This document shows, piece after piece, positions 34,996 to 44,117 of a stretch of 64,000 bases of DNA. The stretch spans positions 2,294,001 to 2,358,000 of the forward strand of contig CBDFNN010000004.1 in the NCBI GenBank assembly GCA_965250215.1. The letters are read 5' to 3'. The DNA comes from CBDFNN01 sp965250215. Its GTDB lineage: Bacteria; Bacteroidota; Rhodothermia; Rhodothermales; DATKEJ01. Made by a program: the position numbers and the translations under genes. The number at the start of each line of letters is the position of its first letter. The stretch's first letter is position 1. The notes beneath the pieces were generated by a model. That model made no database searches. It was not told the DNA's origin and worked only from the letters and a program-made list of their open reading frames with translations.

Positions 34996-35084
34996 CTACT
35001 GCTTGCAAGTAAGTCATCATGACACTCCACTTGATTTGGTATGCCGCCAAATGTCAGTGAAGAAACTCGTGAATATCAACTTCT

Positions 35085-35666
35085 CTAAGGAGAACGTTTT
35101 GGGTTGACACGAGACAACAAGACCGGATCTTCTGACGCTGTAACGGCCAGGAAAATAAAGGAGTACTCACGCCACATGACTGCCTGACTTCCTAGGGGGG
35201 CTCTCGCTACAACCAATTGATATTCCTCCGAAATGGTTTGAAGGATATTTTCCTCGATCTCCAAATCGATCAAATTATCATCCAGTACCCTATAGCTCAA
35301 GGTATACACAAGAATAGATCCACCAGCCCTGTCTTCGTAGATAAAAGCCGGCAGATCAAATCCTTCGACAATTTCTTGAATCCCTGCACCGCGTAAAGAG
35401 GCCTCGGAGATATGTGGAGGGGAGGCGTCCCACTCAAATTGACCTCGAATGAAATCCGTCAAAATTTGTGGGTCAGATGATTCGAAACTCGGCACTATTA
35501 TATCAATTGATTCTACGGCTCGAGAAATCAAATCCGTTTTTATCTGTGGGCGTCGATCGGGGACCAAAAAGACGGCTAGACTTGAGACTAAAGAGACGGC
35601 CAGCAATAAGAGGAAGTACTTGATGACAGCTCTGTCTTTTTTAGGATGCTGGGACTCTGTAGCCAT
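35085..35666 (-). CDS. single-span membrane protein, possibly a transmembrane anti-sigma-like regulator
   Basis: I start at the ATG at 35666 (MATESQHPKKDRAVIKYF). The longer frame from 35813 would run into the SAM-hydrolase gene and adds low-complexity residues. The 193-residue protein has a short basic cytoplasmic N terminus, one helix (about 17-36) and a periplasmic domain of about 155 residues. That domain (FEWDASPPHISEASLRGAGI, then AFIYEDRAGGSILVYTLSYR and MWREYSFIFLAV) is reminiscent of the outer domain of membrane anti-sigma factors. There is no cytoplasmic zinc finger and no sigma gene beside it, so the assignment is tentative. It follows the SAM hydrolase on the same strand. Confidence 0.6.
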   Translation of the reverse strand: MATESQHPKKDRAVIKYFLLLLAVSLVSSLAVFLVPDRRPQIKTDLISRAVESIDIIVPSFESSDPQILTDFIRGQFEWDASPPHISEASLRGAGIQEIVEGFDLPAFIYEDRAGGSILVYTLSYRVLDDNLIDLEIEENILQTISEEYQLVVARAPLGSQAVMWREYSFIFLAVTASEDPVLLSRVNPKRSP

Positions 35667-35745
35667 CGTTTGCTGTTCAATTGAATGCGCAGCCAATCTA
35701 TTGATTCTCCAATCGGGGTCGATATTTGATGATCCTTCTTCCAAT

Positions 35746-36567
35746 CTAGCTAAACAATATGTTGATCGGATCACCGCGCTTAATCGAGAACAAGGAAGCG
35801 GCGTCCTCTCCATTTACAGAAACTTCCAGAAATCCACTTGAGCCAAACAGCATTAGAATCTCACCTTTTTGAACGGAAGCATAGGTTTCCTCGATTCCGT
35901 CGACGATAGCTGACCCAACATAAGCCTTCAACTGAATTTTTTCTTCTTTTACGACTGGAATTCGCGGGTGGGATTCAAATTGAGCCCTAGATATGTTCGT
36001 GATGCAATTTCCAAATCGATCGATGTGAACCACCCAGCCTTGAATTCCCGCTCCGTCATTTATTGCTTTGACCCATCTTAATTCTGCGATTTTTTCGATC
36101 CTTGTACCCAATTGATCGATTGGGATGTCATTTGCTAAATGAGCTGCAATTGGACAAAAGATATCGCGACCGTGAAAGGTCTTGTCTGGGTTCTCAGTCC
36201 TCCAGTATCTGGGCTTGTCTAGATGATAAACTCGATAATGTCTAAGGTCGTTTTCGAGCGCCAAAGAAAACATACCGTTGTCTGGACCGATGAGAAAATA
36301 GGATCCACAGTCTATGGCTATCGGCATTCTTCCGGTCCCAACCTGGGGATCCACAATACATACATGAATGCTGCCCTCTGGGAAATGCGGAATCGTCTCT
36401 TTTAATAAGAGTGCGGCTTCCATGATATCGTGAGCAGCAATGTCGTGAGAAACATCTACAATCCTGATATCGGGAGCGAGATTTAGAATGACGCCCTTCA
36501 TGACCCCGACATACCAGTCGCGATATCCGAAATCTGAAGAAAGTGTAATTAGTGGAGCCATAGTCAT
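35746..36567 (-). CDS. SAM hydroxide adenosyltransferase / SAM hydrolase (DUF62 family)
   Basis: 273 residues. Characteristic segments are ITLSSDFGYRDWYVGVMKGV at the N terminus, then VDVSHDIAAHDIMEAALLL. CIVDPQVGTGRMPIAIDCG, LIGPDNGMFSLAL and KTFHGRDIFCPIAAHLA (with the catalytic Asp-Arg-His arrangement) follow. The C-terminal barrel contains VVHIDRFGNCITNIS. Family members split S-adenosylmethionine into adenosine and methionine using water, and are related to fluorinases and chlorinases. The 20-odd-residue chlorinase-specific loop is not evident, so a hydrolase is more likely. The start may be Met1 or Met3. About 270 bases upstream hold no gene I can see. Confidence 0.9.
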   Translation of the reverse strand: MTMAPLITLSSDFGYRDWYVGVMKGVILNLAPDIRIVDVSHDIAAHDIMEAALLLKETIPHFPEGSIHVCIVDPQVGTGRMPIAIDCGSYFLIGPDNGMFSLALENDLRHYRVYHLDKPRYWRTENPDKTFHGRDIFCPIAAHLANDIPIDQLGTRIEKIAELRWVKAINDGAGIQGWVVHIDRFGNCITNISRAQFESHPRIPVVKEEKIQLKAYVGSAIVDGIEETYASVQKGEILMLFGSSGFLEVSVNGEDAASLFSIKRGDPINILFS

Positions 36568-36838
36568 TTCAAGCTTATAAACTATGACCGATTCGGTTTA
36601 GATGGCATGATAAAAACATGAAACCTTGTAGTAACAGCATTTTGTCCAATTAGCTTTGCGAAATGAATTACATTCAATGCTATTCTGAAGAAGAAATGTT
36701 TGGGACTGATGCTTGAAGGCGAATTGGCAAGTAGTAGCGTGAGCTAGAGGTGTTAATTCCAGGCATGCAAACAGGAGAGGAGGAAGAAATGAAGAGAGTT
36801 ATCAAGGTAGTAGAACGCAATCAGACTTAACCATCGAT

Positions 36839-37240
36839 TTGAAAGACACCCACGCTATCGGAAAGAATGGAGAGGACCTAGCCGTTAAATTCCTCGAGGA
36901 TTTAGGCTACAAAGTCATGGAGCGAAATTATCGCTACCAGAAGAATGAGATAGACATCATTTCATTCGAAGCACATGAGGACTACGAAAAAGGCGGACAG
37001 ATTGTATTTGTCGAAGTGAAATACAGAAGCGGAGATCAATTTGGTAGTCCTGAAGAAAGTTTAAGTGAGGACCAGAAAAAAAGAATCTGGAAGGCTTCAG
37101 AGGCCTATCTCTATGAGACAAAGTTGGAAGGATCGCCCTGTAGATTCGATGTGATTGCAATCGACGGCAAGGGCGGAAGTGCCAAGATCAAACACTTCAA
37201 AGATGCCTTCTGGTTCTTTGGTGGCCGAGTAATGGGCTAG
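36839..37240 (+). CDS. YraN/UPF0102 family nuclease-fold protein
   Basis: 133 residues from a TTG (MKDTHAIGKNGEDLAVKFL). The domain is a small PD-(D/E)XK fold: GKNGEDLAVKFLEDLGYKVM, NYRYQKNEIDIISFE and IVFVEVKYRSGDQFGSPEES carry the Glu, Asp and Glu-x-Lys positions. The C-terminal RFDVIAID also matches. YraN proteins are conserved across bacteria, usually near ribosomal or ribonuclease HII genes. Their role is unclear, though DNA binding or Holliday-junction-type activity has been suggested. Here none of the usual neighbours is present. Confidence 0.88.
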   Translation: MKDTHAIGKNGEDLAVKFLEDLGYKVMERNYRYQKNEIDIISFEAHEDYEKGGQIVFVEVKYRSGDQFGSPEESLSEDQKKRIWKASEAYLYETKLEGSPCRFDVIAIDGKGGSAKIKHFKDAFWFFGGRVMG

Positions 37241-37397
37241 GAAATGAGAAAAAACAAGCTGACCAGTGAATCACTAAGTCCTGGTAAGCCAATGCTTCTT
37301 GCTCACGAGGGAGCTTGGGACATCCCAAAGAATGAACACGACAGCAATATGGACCTCAGGCTCTCAGGTTGAGGCAAAGGGTCCAAAGATAGGCCTG

Positions 37398-38441
37398 TCA
37401 CTTAAGGAAGAAACTACTTAAGTGAATTCCTCCAGTGTTGTCTTCGATCATCACATGGTACATACCGATTGGAAGCCCATCAACATTGATATTCTGTTTC
37501 TTTCCTTTGACAGTTTTGACCACACGACCAAGGGAGTCATAGATGTCGAGTTGTCTTACATCAAGGTTCTGCGCTAGGGCAAAATTCACTTTTCGTGCAA
37601 CCGGGTTAGGATAGGCAGAAGCGCTATTTAGACCGTAGTTGCGGGGAATATGGCCATCATTACTTGTCACGATATTTGAGCTAAGCACTGTACCGTCTGC
37701 CAATGCTGCATGAAACTGTAACTCAGCTCCGTTCTGGTTCGAGGCAGGATCCATGAATCCCGTAGTGAAAATCGCAACTGTTGAATTTTGTACTCCGCTC
37801 AAGTCAAGCAGATAACTGTCAAGGATGGTGTTATCGAAGGCGTTGACTCGGTCGAAAACCATGGGTCCTCGAGCTCTGGGTACATAGCCCGTGAAGTCTG
37901 AATATTGAAGAGGCCCGATAGTGCTGAGAATCGTTGAATCAGCCGAAGCCCAGATATTAAAGGCCGAAGCGTCTGTGACTCCGTTATAGAAGTAGACCCA
38001 TGTCTTTTGAGGGTCTCCCGGAGGAATTATTCTTGCGCCAGGGTTTATTCGGAATTGCAAAGCTGTGGATCTCAATTCATTTGTATCCGGGTTCGGGGAA
38101 AATAGTGTCGTATCAACTACACCCCGAAGGAAAATGTTGAAAAGTCTCGCAGAGTCTGCCAAAGCTTTTTCAAATCGATATAGGGCTGCATCGGGTCCTT
38201 CTCCAGATCTAGAAACAGACAAGATGAACTCTATGTCGGTTGGAAGATCGATGTAAGATGTGGCCTGACGGAAACTCAATTGGCTTACCAAAACAGTATC
38301 GTTAACATAAATATCAACCTTCGTAAGGCTTGGATCAGCAGAGCCATGAATGAATTGAGCTTGAGCGGCCTGGGCAAGCGCAACATCGGAGCTTGACATG
38401 ATAAAAAGGAGCATGGAAAAGGAGAGGAGTAGTCCCTTCAT
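37398..38441 (-). CDS. secreted DUF4397-domain protein with T9SS sorting domain
   Basis: 347 residues. The signal peptide is MKGLLLSFSMLLFIMSSSDV with cleavage after ALAQA. The mature N terminus AQAQFIHGSADPSLTKVDIY is the start of a DUF4397 beta-sandwich, and a second partial copy (TWVYFYNGVTDASAFNIWAS) follows near residue 147. The last about 80 residues are a T9SS sorting domain (SAYPNPVARKVNFALAQ, then IYDSLGRVVKTVKG). It is predicted to be exported to the cell surface. It is the last of three minus-strand genes after the SpoIID-domain and TonB-receptor genes and may share their transcript across a 61-base gap. The function is unknown. Confidence 0.85.
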   Translation of the reverse strand: MKGLLLSFSMLLFIMSSSDVALAQAAQAQFIHGSADPSLTKVDIYVNDTVLVSQLSFRQATSYIDLPTDIEFILSVSRSGEGPDAALYRFEKALADSARLFNIFLRGVVDTTLFSPNPDTNELRSTALQFRINPGARIIPPGDPQKTWVYFYNGVTDASAFNIWASADSTILSTIGPLQYSDFTGYVPRARGPMVFDRVNAFDNTILDSYLLDLSGVQNSTVAIFTTGFMDPASNQNGAELQFHAALADGTVLSSNIVTSNDGHIPRNYGLNSASAYPNPVARKVNFALAQNLDVRQLDIYDSLGRVVKTVKGKKQNINVDGLPIGMYHVMIEDNTGGIHLSSFFLK

Positions 38442-38502
38442 GGCAATTGCGGCGTGGATTTAATTGGTCGGCTTAAGAAAGTCGTGAGGAAGAGAGCAAT
38501 AT

Positions 38503-40554
38503 CTATTTGGCAGATATTTTGATCCCAAAAAGAAAGGATCTTGGGGGAGAAGGTTCAAAGAACCGCCCACCGAAAGCATTGATAACAATTGATCCGTTGT
38601 ATTCCTCATTCAAGACATTTTCGATGGCGGCAAAGGGCCGAAGATTGATACGGCCTGTCTCAAATGGATAGGCCACATAAATATCGACAAGTTTAAAAGC
38701 TGACGATTCCGCATCATTTGCCGAATTGGTATACATTTTTGAGACTGACCTGAAATTTACTTTTCCAAGAATTGGATAAGCCTCGGTGGCAAAAGTCAAA
38801 TTCACTTGGTTAGCTGGGACTCCTGGAATATTCGTCTTGCTTGAAGATTCGCTTAGCTCCTGCTCATATCTACCGTGTGAGAATGATCCAGAGATAGAAT
38901 TGCCCGCTGAACTTGATAGAATAACTTGTCCTTCAATTCCCCGGTGGAAGGATTTTGCACCATTCCTGAAAAAGGTTCTGTCTTCGCCTCCTTCGACTTG
39001 GAAAGGGATAAGTCCGTCTTCTCCTCTGCTGTCGAAAAGGGCAATGTCGTATTCAATAAGAGATGATTGCGTTATTAGATTTCCCCGGGCTCCACCTTCG
39101 AAACTTGTCGTTTCTTGAGGAAGGAGATCCTGGTTGAAGCCACCAAGCAGTGTTGGGTTATTTACAAGCTCTGTGGTAGTTGGCACCTCGAATGAGCTTG
39201 AGATTCCAGCATAGATGACATGGCCGGTCGTGACCTCCAAACTCAAATTAGCGGCAGGATTGAAGGCAGAAAAAGATCTTGTTCCTGATTGATCTCCGTT
39301 TTCCTGGAGTCTGTCATCGGCTGAATAGGAGTACTGATCAAAGCGCGAGGAAAGAGCAAGAGATAAATTATTTAGTCGTAAGTTTGTAGTTGCGAAGCCA
39401 GCTACATAGCCAACTTTTTCTTGTTGATCCAGCCGTAATGGCTCTTCAGCGACTCCTTCATTATTGCCAAAGTTTTTGCGATTGTCCGACTGATATTGAG
39501 CATCAATTCCTATAGACCATCGCGCCTTAATTAGGCTTGCCTCTGAATCGACATGGTAAGCCAGTCTCGTTCCAACAGATCTTCGGTTAAGATCAATGAA
39601 CGCGAAAGGAAGCGGGTTCTCCAAAGAACGAATGCCCCCAAATATTTGGGCTTCCAGAGAGGCATTGTGTAGGGATTTCTTCAGGACCAAACTAGAGATT
39701 AGGTGATCAAACTTTTTCCCGCTCCGTGTTTCGAAATTGCGAACATAAGCCTGTTCTCTATCCTCGTCTAGCAAAGATTGGGAGAGAGAGCCAGGATTAT
39801 TTGACTCTGGTGTGTGAAGGAAGAAACTTTGTGATCTAAGGACGAGATCATCTGAAAGTTTGAATTCACCAAGAGCACTAAGCCTTGCTCTTTTGGTATC
39901 ACTGTATTCTCTAAATCCCGAAAGGTCCAGATAGGAAGTTGCAAGTAGTATTTTATTGTCTCCGTCAATTCTGACGATTTTTGCCGAGCCTGTCTTCAAG
40001 CCAAAAGATCCGCCTGCAGCGGAAAGTTCTGTCCTTGATTTTTCTCCAAAGCCAGTGTAAAGAGAAAGAACGCCACCGCTTGAGTTTCCCCACATCGAAC
40101 TTGCTGTGCCCCGCAATACTTCGACTCGATTAATTAGAGAGCTGTCAATGACATCTAGAACAGATTGACCATCAGGCATGGTCAGTGGTTGTCCATCTAC
40201 TACGACTTTGATTCCTCTGACTCCGAAGGCTGATCTCCAACCAACTCCTCTCATTATTATTCTGTCTCCTACACTCGGGTTGAATCGCGGAGAGATGAAT
40301 ACACCAGGCAGTTGACCTGCAATATTCCTAAGCCCCAATTCTGAATATGGCCGATCGATTTCTTGTACCTCTCGAACTGCGACTGCAAAGCCGGCTGAAT
40401 TCAGTTGATCTCGGCTTCTACTTGATTCTATGATTACTTCGGGCAGATCAACTTTTAAAGAGTCGGTCTCCTGAGCAAACAAGACATTCATCGCAATCAA
40501 GAAGGTGACTAGAATGTAGGTCGAAATGAATCTCCAGGGTTTGGGTGTTACCAT
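38503..40554 (-). CDS. TonB-dependent outer-membrane receptor
   Basis: 683 residues. The signal peptide spans about residues 8-28. The plug domain (about 36-155) contains LPEVIIESSRSRDQ, NIAGQLPGVFISPRF, IIMRGVGWRSAFGVRGIKVV and DGQPLTMPDGQ, followed by VEVLRGTASSMWGNSSGGVL. A 22-strand barrel of about 525 residues ends in the terminal strand RSFLFGIKISAK. The plug and length resemble siderophore or vitamin receptors of the FecA/PfeA kind rather than SusC (over 900), and no SusD follows. It imports an unknown ligand using TonB energy. Its ATG overlaps the stop of the SpoIID-domain gene by seven bases, so the two are coupled. Confidence 0.93.
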   Translation of the reverse strand: MVTPKPWRFISTYILVTFLIAMNVLFAQETDSLKVDLPEVIIESSRSRDQLNSAGFAVAVREVQEIDRPYSELGLRNIAGQLPGVFISPRFNPSVGDRIIMRGVGWRSAFGVRGIKVVVDGQPLTMPDGQSVLDVIDSSLINRVEVLRGTASSMWGNSSGGVLSLYTGFGEKSRTELSAAGGSFGLKTGSAKIVRIDGDNKILLATSYLDLSGFREYSDTKRARLSALGEFKLSDDLVLRSQSFFLHTPESNNPGSLSQSLLDEDREQAYVRNFETRSGKKFDHLISSLVLKKSLHNASLEAQIFGGIRSLENPLPFAFIDLNRRSVGTRLAYHVDSEASLIKARWSIGIDAQYQSDNRKNFGNNEGVAEEPLRLDQQEKVGYVAGFATTNLRLNNLSLALSSRFDQYSYSADDRLQENGDQSGTRSFSAFNPAANLSLEVTTGHVIYAGISSSFEVPTTTELVNNPTLLGGFNQDLLPQETTSFEGGARGNLITQSSLIEYDIALFDSRGEDGLIPFQVEGGEDRTFFRNGAKSFHRGIEGQVILSSSAGNSISGSFSHGRYEQELSESSSKTNIPGVPANQVNLTFATEAYPILGKVNFRSVSKMYTNSANDAESSAFKLVDIYVAYPFETGRINLRPFAAIENVLNEEYNGSIVINAFGGRFFEPSPPRSFLFGIKISAK

Positions 40555-42062
40555 GCTTTGCGTCGTTTCTCTTGTCGTAGGGATTCAGGAATTTTGCTTC
40601 CCCAAGGATTCCAAGATGTTCTCCTTGAGCTTCTAGCTTGTTGCCTAGGTTTTCTAGTTTCAGTCCGGGGTGTTGCTTGTTCGACTTCAGCAACAAAACT
40701 TGGTTCGATGGCTTTTTCTGGGAATGCAGGATCTAGGCTGAACTCAGGCCAGGAGTCGGCTGACGAGAGCTTGTCGATTGAAATGTCCGTATAGTAGAAG
40801 TCCAGAATGTCGCGATAGGAAAAGCCTCTGGCAGCCATGCCGCTGACTCCATATTGACAGACACCAACTCCATGACCAAATCCTTTTCCTCTAACGTGAA
40901 GAATGTCTCCAGATTCTTCAATTTCGAAGACGTTACTTCTGAAGCCCCGCCCTTCGATTAATTGGTTCATGCTTCTTCTCATTCGGGAGGCGGAAATGTT
41001 CTTACTTCTATTGTTTCCTCTCAGAACTACGGTCTGAACGTAGCCACCTTTTGCGATCTCTCCCAGTTCCACCTTTTTGATATCAATTCCGGATAATTTG
41101 GAAAGAATCTGAAAAGCCTCTTTCTTATTTAGATCGAGACTCCAATTATAGAAGGGTGAGTGTGCATCAAAAGGATCAGCTTTTCCACGAAGGTAAGGCA
41201 TTGGTGCTGTGCCCCAAACATCCTCGTTATTGGCAGAATGCCCACCGCAGGTAGAGGAATAGACGGCCTCAATCATCCTTCCTTTATACATAACCACCTC
41301 ACCACGTGTCTCGAAAGTAGCTTTTCTGGTTGCATAGTTTTCAGCTAATGCCCCACCATAGACCTGCGAGTATTCTGTATCGGTCAGCTCATAGCGAGAG
41401 CCAAAACTTCTTTTTGCAGCGAGAGCGTAAGTCCTCGCGATTACCGCTTGAGCCTTGATTCCTTCCATTTCTCGAAAGGGATACTCCCGTGCGATTACTC
41501 CGGATACATAATCTTCCAGATGAATTCGATTGGTAATCAAAAGATGTCTAGAATTACTCTCATAGTCCGGGCCCACTTCGATAATGCCTCGATACGGTCG
41601 ATCTCGAAGTTCATTTGCACTTTTTCCATATCGAAGGTGGACAGGTGACCCATCTCTGGTTTTAAATCGGAGTTTTGAAGTCGAGAATTGACGTTCAGAC
41701 CAGGAGACTTCCGTTTCGTTACCATTACCCATTAGAGATACGATCTGATTTTTCGAGATCAGAGCTTCCCTTTCTCCATTTGCTGGGTTAACTATTATCA
41801 GATTAGAAAGGGGTGAATAGATCTGAACAATTCTTGGATTCTGATTGTCTAGAACCCGGACGGTCAACGAATCCTGTCCCTCTAGGGTGTTCCAAGAGGA
41901 CAAACACGAAACGAGTATTATAGCACATAGTCGCAAGACAATGGAGTCCAAGAAATTCTGATAGTATCTATCTAGTTGAATAAAGTAAATAGTCTGCGGT
42001 CCTTCGAGTGTTATAGAATGTCGTTCATTGTTGCCCGAAATTGATTGCTTGGCTGCTAACAT
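40548..42062 (-). CDS. SpoIID/LytB-domain protein, probable envelope-bound
   Basis: 504 residues from the ATG at 42062. A hydrophobic stretch with a possible lipobox (IILVSCLSS) only begins near residue 45, so the real start may be an internal TTG at about codon 38 or 43. The SpoIID domain covers about residues 165-400. It includes NRIHLEDYVSGVIAREYPFR, the catalytic Glu segment, GIKAQAVIARTYALAAKRSF, EAVYSSTCGGHSANNEDVWG and GKGFGHGVGVCQYGVSGMAA. SpoIID of sporulating bacteria is a lytic transglycosylase acting on stem-free glycan. In Gram-negative bacteria related proteins probably remodel peptidoglycan. The C-terminal 60 residues are basic and disordered. The TonB receptor follows with a seven-base overlap. 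Confidence 0.85.
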   Translation of the reverse strand: MLAAKQSISGNNERHSITLEGPQTIYFIQLDRYYQNFLDSIVLRLCAIILVSCLSSWNTLEGQDSLTVRVLDNQNPRIVQIYSPLSNLIIVNPANGEREALISKNQIVSLMGNGNETEVSWSERQFSTSKLRFKTRDGSPVHLRYGKSANELRDRPYRGIIEVGPDYESNSRHLLITNRIHLEDYVSGVIAREYPFREMEGIKAQAVIARTYALAAKRSFGSRYELTDTEYSQVYGGALAENYATRKATFETRGEVVMYKGRMIEAVYSSTCGGHSANNEDVWGTAPMPYLRGKADPFDAHSPFYNWSLDLNKKEAFQILSKLSGIDIKKVELGEIAKGGYVQTVVLRGNNRSKNISASRMRRSMNQLIEGRGFRSNVFEIEESGDILHVRGKGFGHGVGVCQYGVSGMAARGFSYRDILDFYYTDISIDKLSSADSWPEFSLDPAFPEKAIEPSFVAEVEQATPRTETRKPRQQARSSRRTSWNPWGSKIPESLRQEKRRKAW

Positions 42063-42193
42063 AGATTATATGGACTATCTAGCTTGAGTTGCCTGTCTAG
42101 ACTATCTTGCAAGCGGGTTTTATACAAATTTGATAGGATATATGCTTTCAGTTCACTGTATTGGATAAAAACGTAGAGTAAAGCAGGATTCGA

Positions 42194-43084
42194 TTGGAAG
42201 AACTAAAACAGACATTTGATCTCACTTCATTCATGACCGGTGACACTTGGGGGAAGTTTCTTCTGAGTTGCCTAGTCGTTGTGGTTCTTTGGACTATTAG
42301 TAGGGTTACAAAGAAACTGCTAAGGAGGTCAATAAAGGATGAACAGCTACGGACCAAGTACTATTGGTCAAAGGGAATCTCCTACACCGTGTTCGCACTT
42401 TCTGTATTGCTGCTTAGCAACATATGGTTCAGTGGAATTGGATCAATTGGCACCTTCCTGGGCCTCATTGGCGCCGGCCTTGCAATAGCACTTCAAGACC
42501 CCATCGTTGACATCGTCGCTTGGATGTTCATCGCTATACGACGCCCCTTTTCACTAGGGGATAGAGTTGAAATCGATGGAACGGCTGGAGATGTCGTAGA
42601 CATTGGAGTGTTTACTTTTGCCATTCTTGAGATTGGAAATTGGGTTGATGCTGATCAGAGCACAGGTCGGGTAATCCAGATTCCTAATAAAAGTGTTTTC
42701 AATAAGAACGTCGCCAATTACAGTCAAGGACTTGAGTACATCTGGGATGAGGTTAACGTTCTGATTACCTTCGAATCGGATTGGAAGAAAGCTAAGGAGA
42801 TTCTCTTTGAGATCGCGGAAGGCGAATCAGCACCTCTCTCGGGATCTGCAAAGAAGAGTGTGAAGGAGGCCGCAAATCGCTATATGATATCCTACAAAAC
42901 TCTAACTCCTACCGTCTACACCGACGTAAAGGATTCGGGCATCCAACTGACCATTCGCTTTCTGTGTGAGCCCAGAAAAAGACGTGGCCGAAGGGAGAAA
43001 ATATGGGAGGCTATTCTTGACCGCTTCGAAGCCGAAGAAGGCAGAATCACTTTGGCTTACCCAACATTTAGGGTCGAACGTTAG
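42194..43084 (+). CDS. MscS-family small-conductance mechanosensitive channel
   Basis: 296 residues from a TTG. Three membrane helices lie near residues 20-42, 60-85 and 90-120. The pore helix and upper beta domain read FLGLIGAGLAIALQDPIVDI, IRRPFSLGDRVEIDGTAGDV and RVIQIPNKSVFNKNVANYSQ, the standard MscS core. The C-terminal alpha-beta vestibule ends with REKIWEAILDRFEAEEGRI. It opens under membrane tension to release solutes during osmotic downshock. It is convergent with the YheT-like hydrolase, with only 14 bases between stops. Confidence 0.92.
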   Translation: MEELKQTFDLTSFMTGDTWGKFLLSCLVVVVLWTISRVTKKLLRRSIKDEQLRTKYYWSKGISYTVFALSVLLLSNIWFSGIGSIGTFLGLIGAGLAIALQDPIVDIVAWMFIAIRRPFSLGDRVEIDGTAGDVVDIGVFTFAILEIGNWVDADQSTGRVIQIPNKSVFNKNVANYSQGLEYIWDEVNVLITFESDWKKAKEILFEIAEGESAPLSGSAKKSVKEAANRYMISYKTLTPTVYTDVKDSGIQLTIRFLCEPRKRRGRREKIWEAILDRFEAEEGRITLAYPTFRVER

Positions 43085-43098
43085 ATGACAATGTCCAG

Positions 43099-44079
43099 CT
43101 ATTTGTCGTCCATCCAGGCCAAAATCCTTTCAGTGTAGTAGAAGCTTTTCAAACGAAGCTGGTTTCCGTAGCCGACGTGACCTCCATGTTTTGGAGATTC
43201 AAAGTGGAAGAACTCGCTATTTTCTGCAATCTCGAAAGGAAAACATTCCGGGCTAAGCATCGGGTCGTTTAGACTGTTGACAAGAAGACTCTGCTTCTTA
43301 ATTCCAGCCAGAAACTGTAGGCTTCCGACTTGGCTATAGTAGTCTCGTACATTTTCAAATCCATTTGCCTTGGCTGTAAAATGATTATCGAAATCCCATA
43401 AGGACCGAGTTTTATCTACGGCTTCCCAGTCTACTGAGTCAGAAAAAAGAGAACGATGAGCCCCTACTTTTTCTTTGAGACTTTTGACAAAACGCCTCCC
43501 GTATAGAAAATGATTGGCGCCAAACTTCATTTTGTGGCTTGAGGAAAGAAAGTCACAGGGGACCGAGAAGGCAAAGGCCTTTCTTATTACATCTGCTTTC
43601 TCGTGGCGTGGATTTCCGAGATAATTTAGAATGATATTTCCACCTAGGCTGAACCCTCCGAGATCTATTATTTCGTATCGAGGCTGTTTGGCTATTATTT
43701 CTGAGAGGAATTCATGCAGGTCATCGATCACTCCGCCGTGATAGGTTTTCGCCACATTGACGGAAACGCCGCCGCAGCCTCTCAGGTTTAATAGAACAAC
43801 ATCCCATCCGATAGAGACAGCCGCCTCAGCCGTTCGCATCATATAATTTCTTCTACTTTCTCCCTCGATTCCCGGGATCACTATAAGTAACTTATTGGTC
43901 GGGCTAGGTGCTCTGAGCCAATCGAAGGCTAAGTACTCGCCGTCAGAAAGCGTTACGTGATCTCTTTCTAATTTAGAGTAATCGACCTGAGAGAAAAGGG
44001 CAGGGACAATCGTAGCCAAGTGTCCTGATCGAAGGATGAGGCTGTCCGGGTTGTAAGATGATTTTGTTACTAGAGGCAA
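43099..44079 (-). CDS. YheT-like alpha/beta hydrolase
   Basis: 326 residues of the YheT/EMB8 group. The N terminus LRSGHLATIVPALF replaces the usual NGHLQTI motif with a close variant. The oxyanion region is LLIVIPGIEGESRRNYMM, followed by VLLNLRGCGGVS. The nucleophile Ser is in GGFSLGGNIILNYLG (about residue 143), the Asp is in NSLNDPMLSPECFP and the His in SPKHGGHVGYGN. Family members are cytoplasmic hydrolases of uncertain substrate. Transcribed away from the cohesin-domain gene only by a 38-base gap on the same strand, it could be co-transcribed with it. Confidence 0.9.
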   Translation of the reverse strand: MPLVTKSSYNPDSLILRSGHLATIVPALFSQVDYSKLERDHVTLSDGEYLAFDWLRAPSPTNKLLIVIPGIEGESRRNYMMRTAEAAVSIGWDVVLLNLRGCGGVSVNVAKTYHGGVIDDLHEFLSEIIAKQPRYEIIDLGGFSLGGNIILNYLGNPRHEKADVIRKAFAFSVPCDFLSSSHKMKFGANHFLYGRRFVKSLKEKVGAHRSLFSDSVDWEAVDKTRSLWDFDNHFTAKANGFENVRDYYSQVGSLQFLAGIKKQSLLVNSLNDPMLSPECFPFEIAENSEFFHFESPKHGGHVGYGNQLRLKSFYYTERILAWMDDK

Positions 44080-44117
44080 TACTTGGGCGGATAGTTGCAG
44101 GTCTCGAAATTTAGGTA

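Noticed and set aside
35746..36567. Fluorinase or chlorinase
   Set aside because: Belongs to the same superfamily, but the sequence follows the SAM hydrolase pattern and the halogenase-specific loop is not evident.
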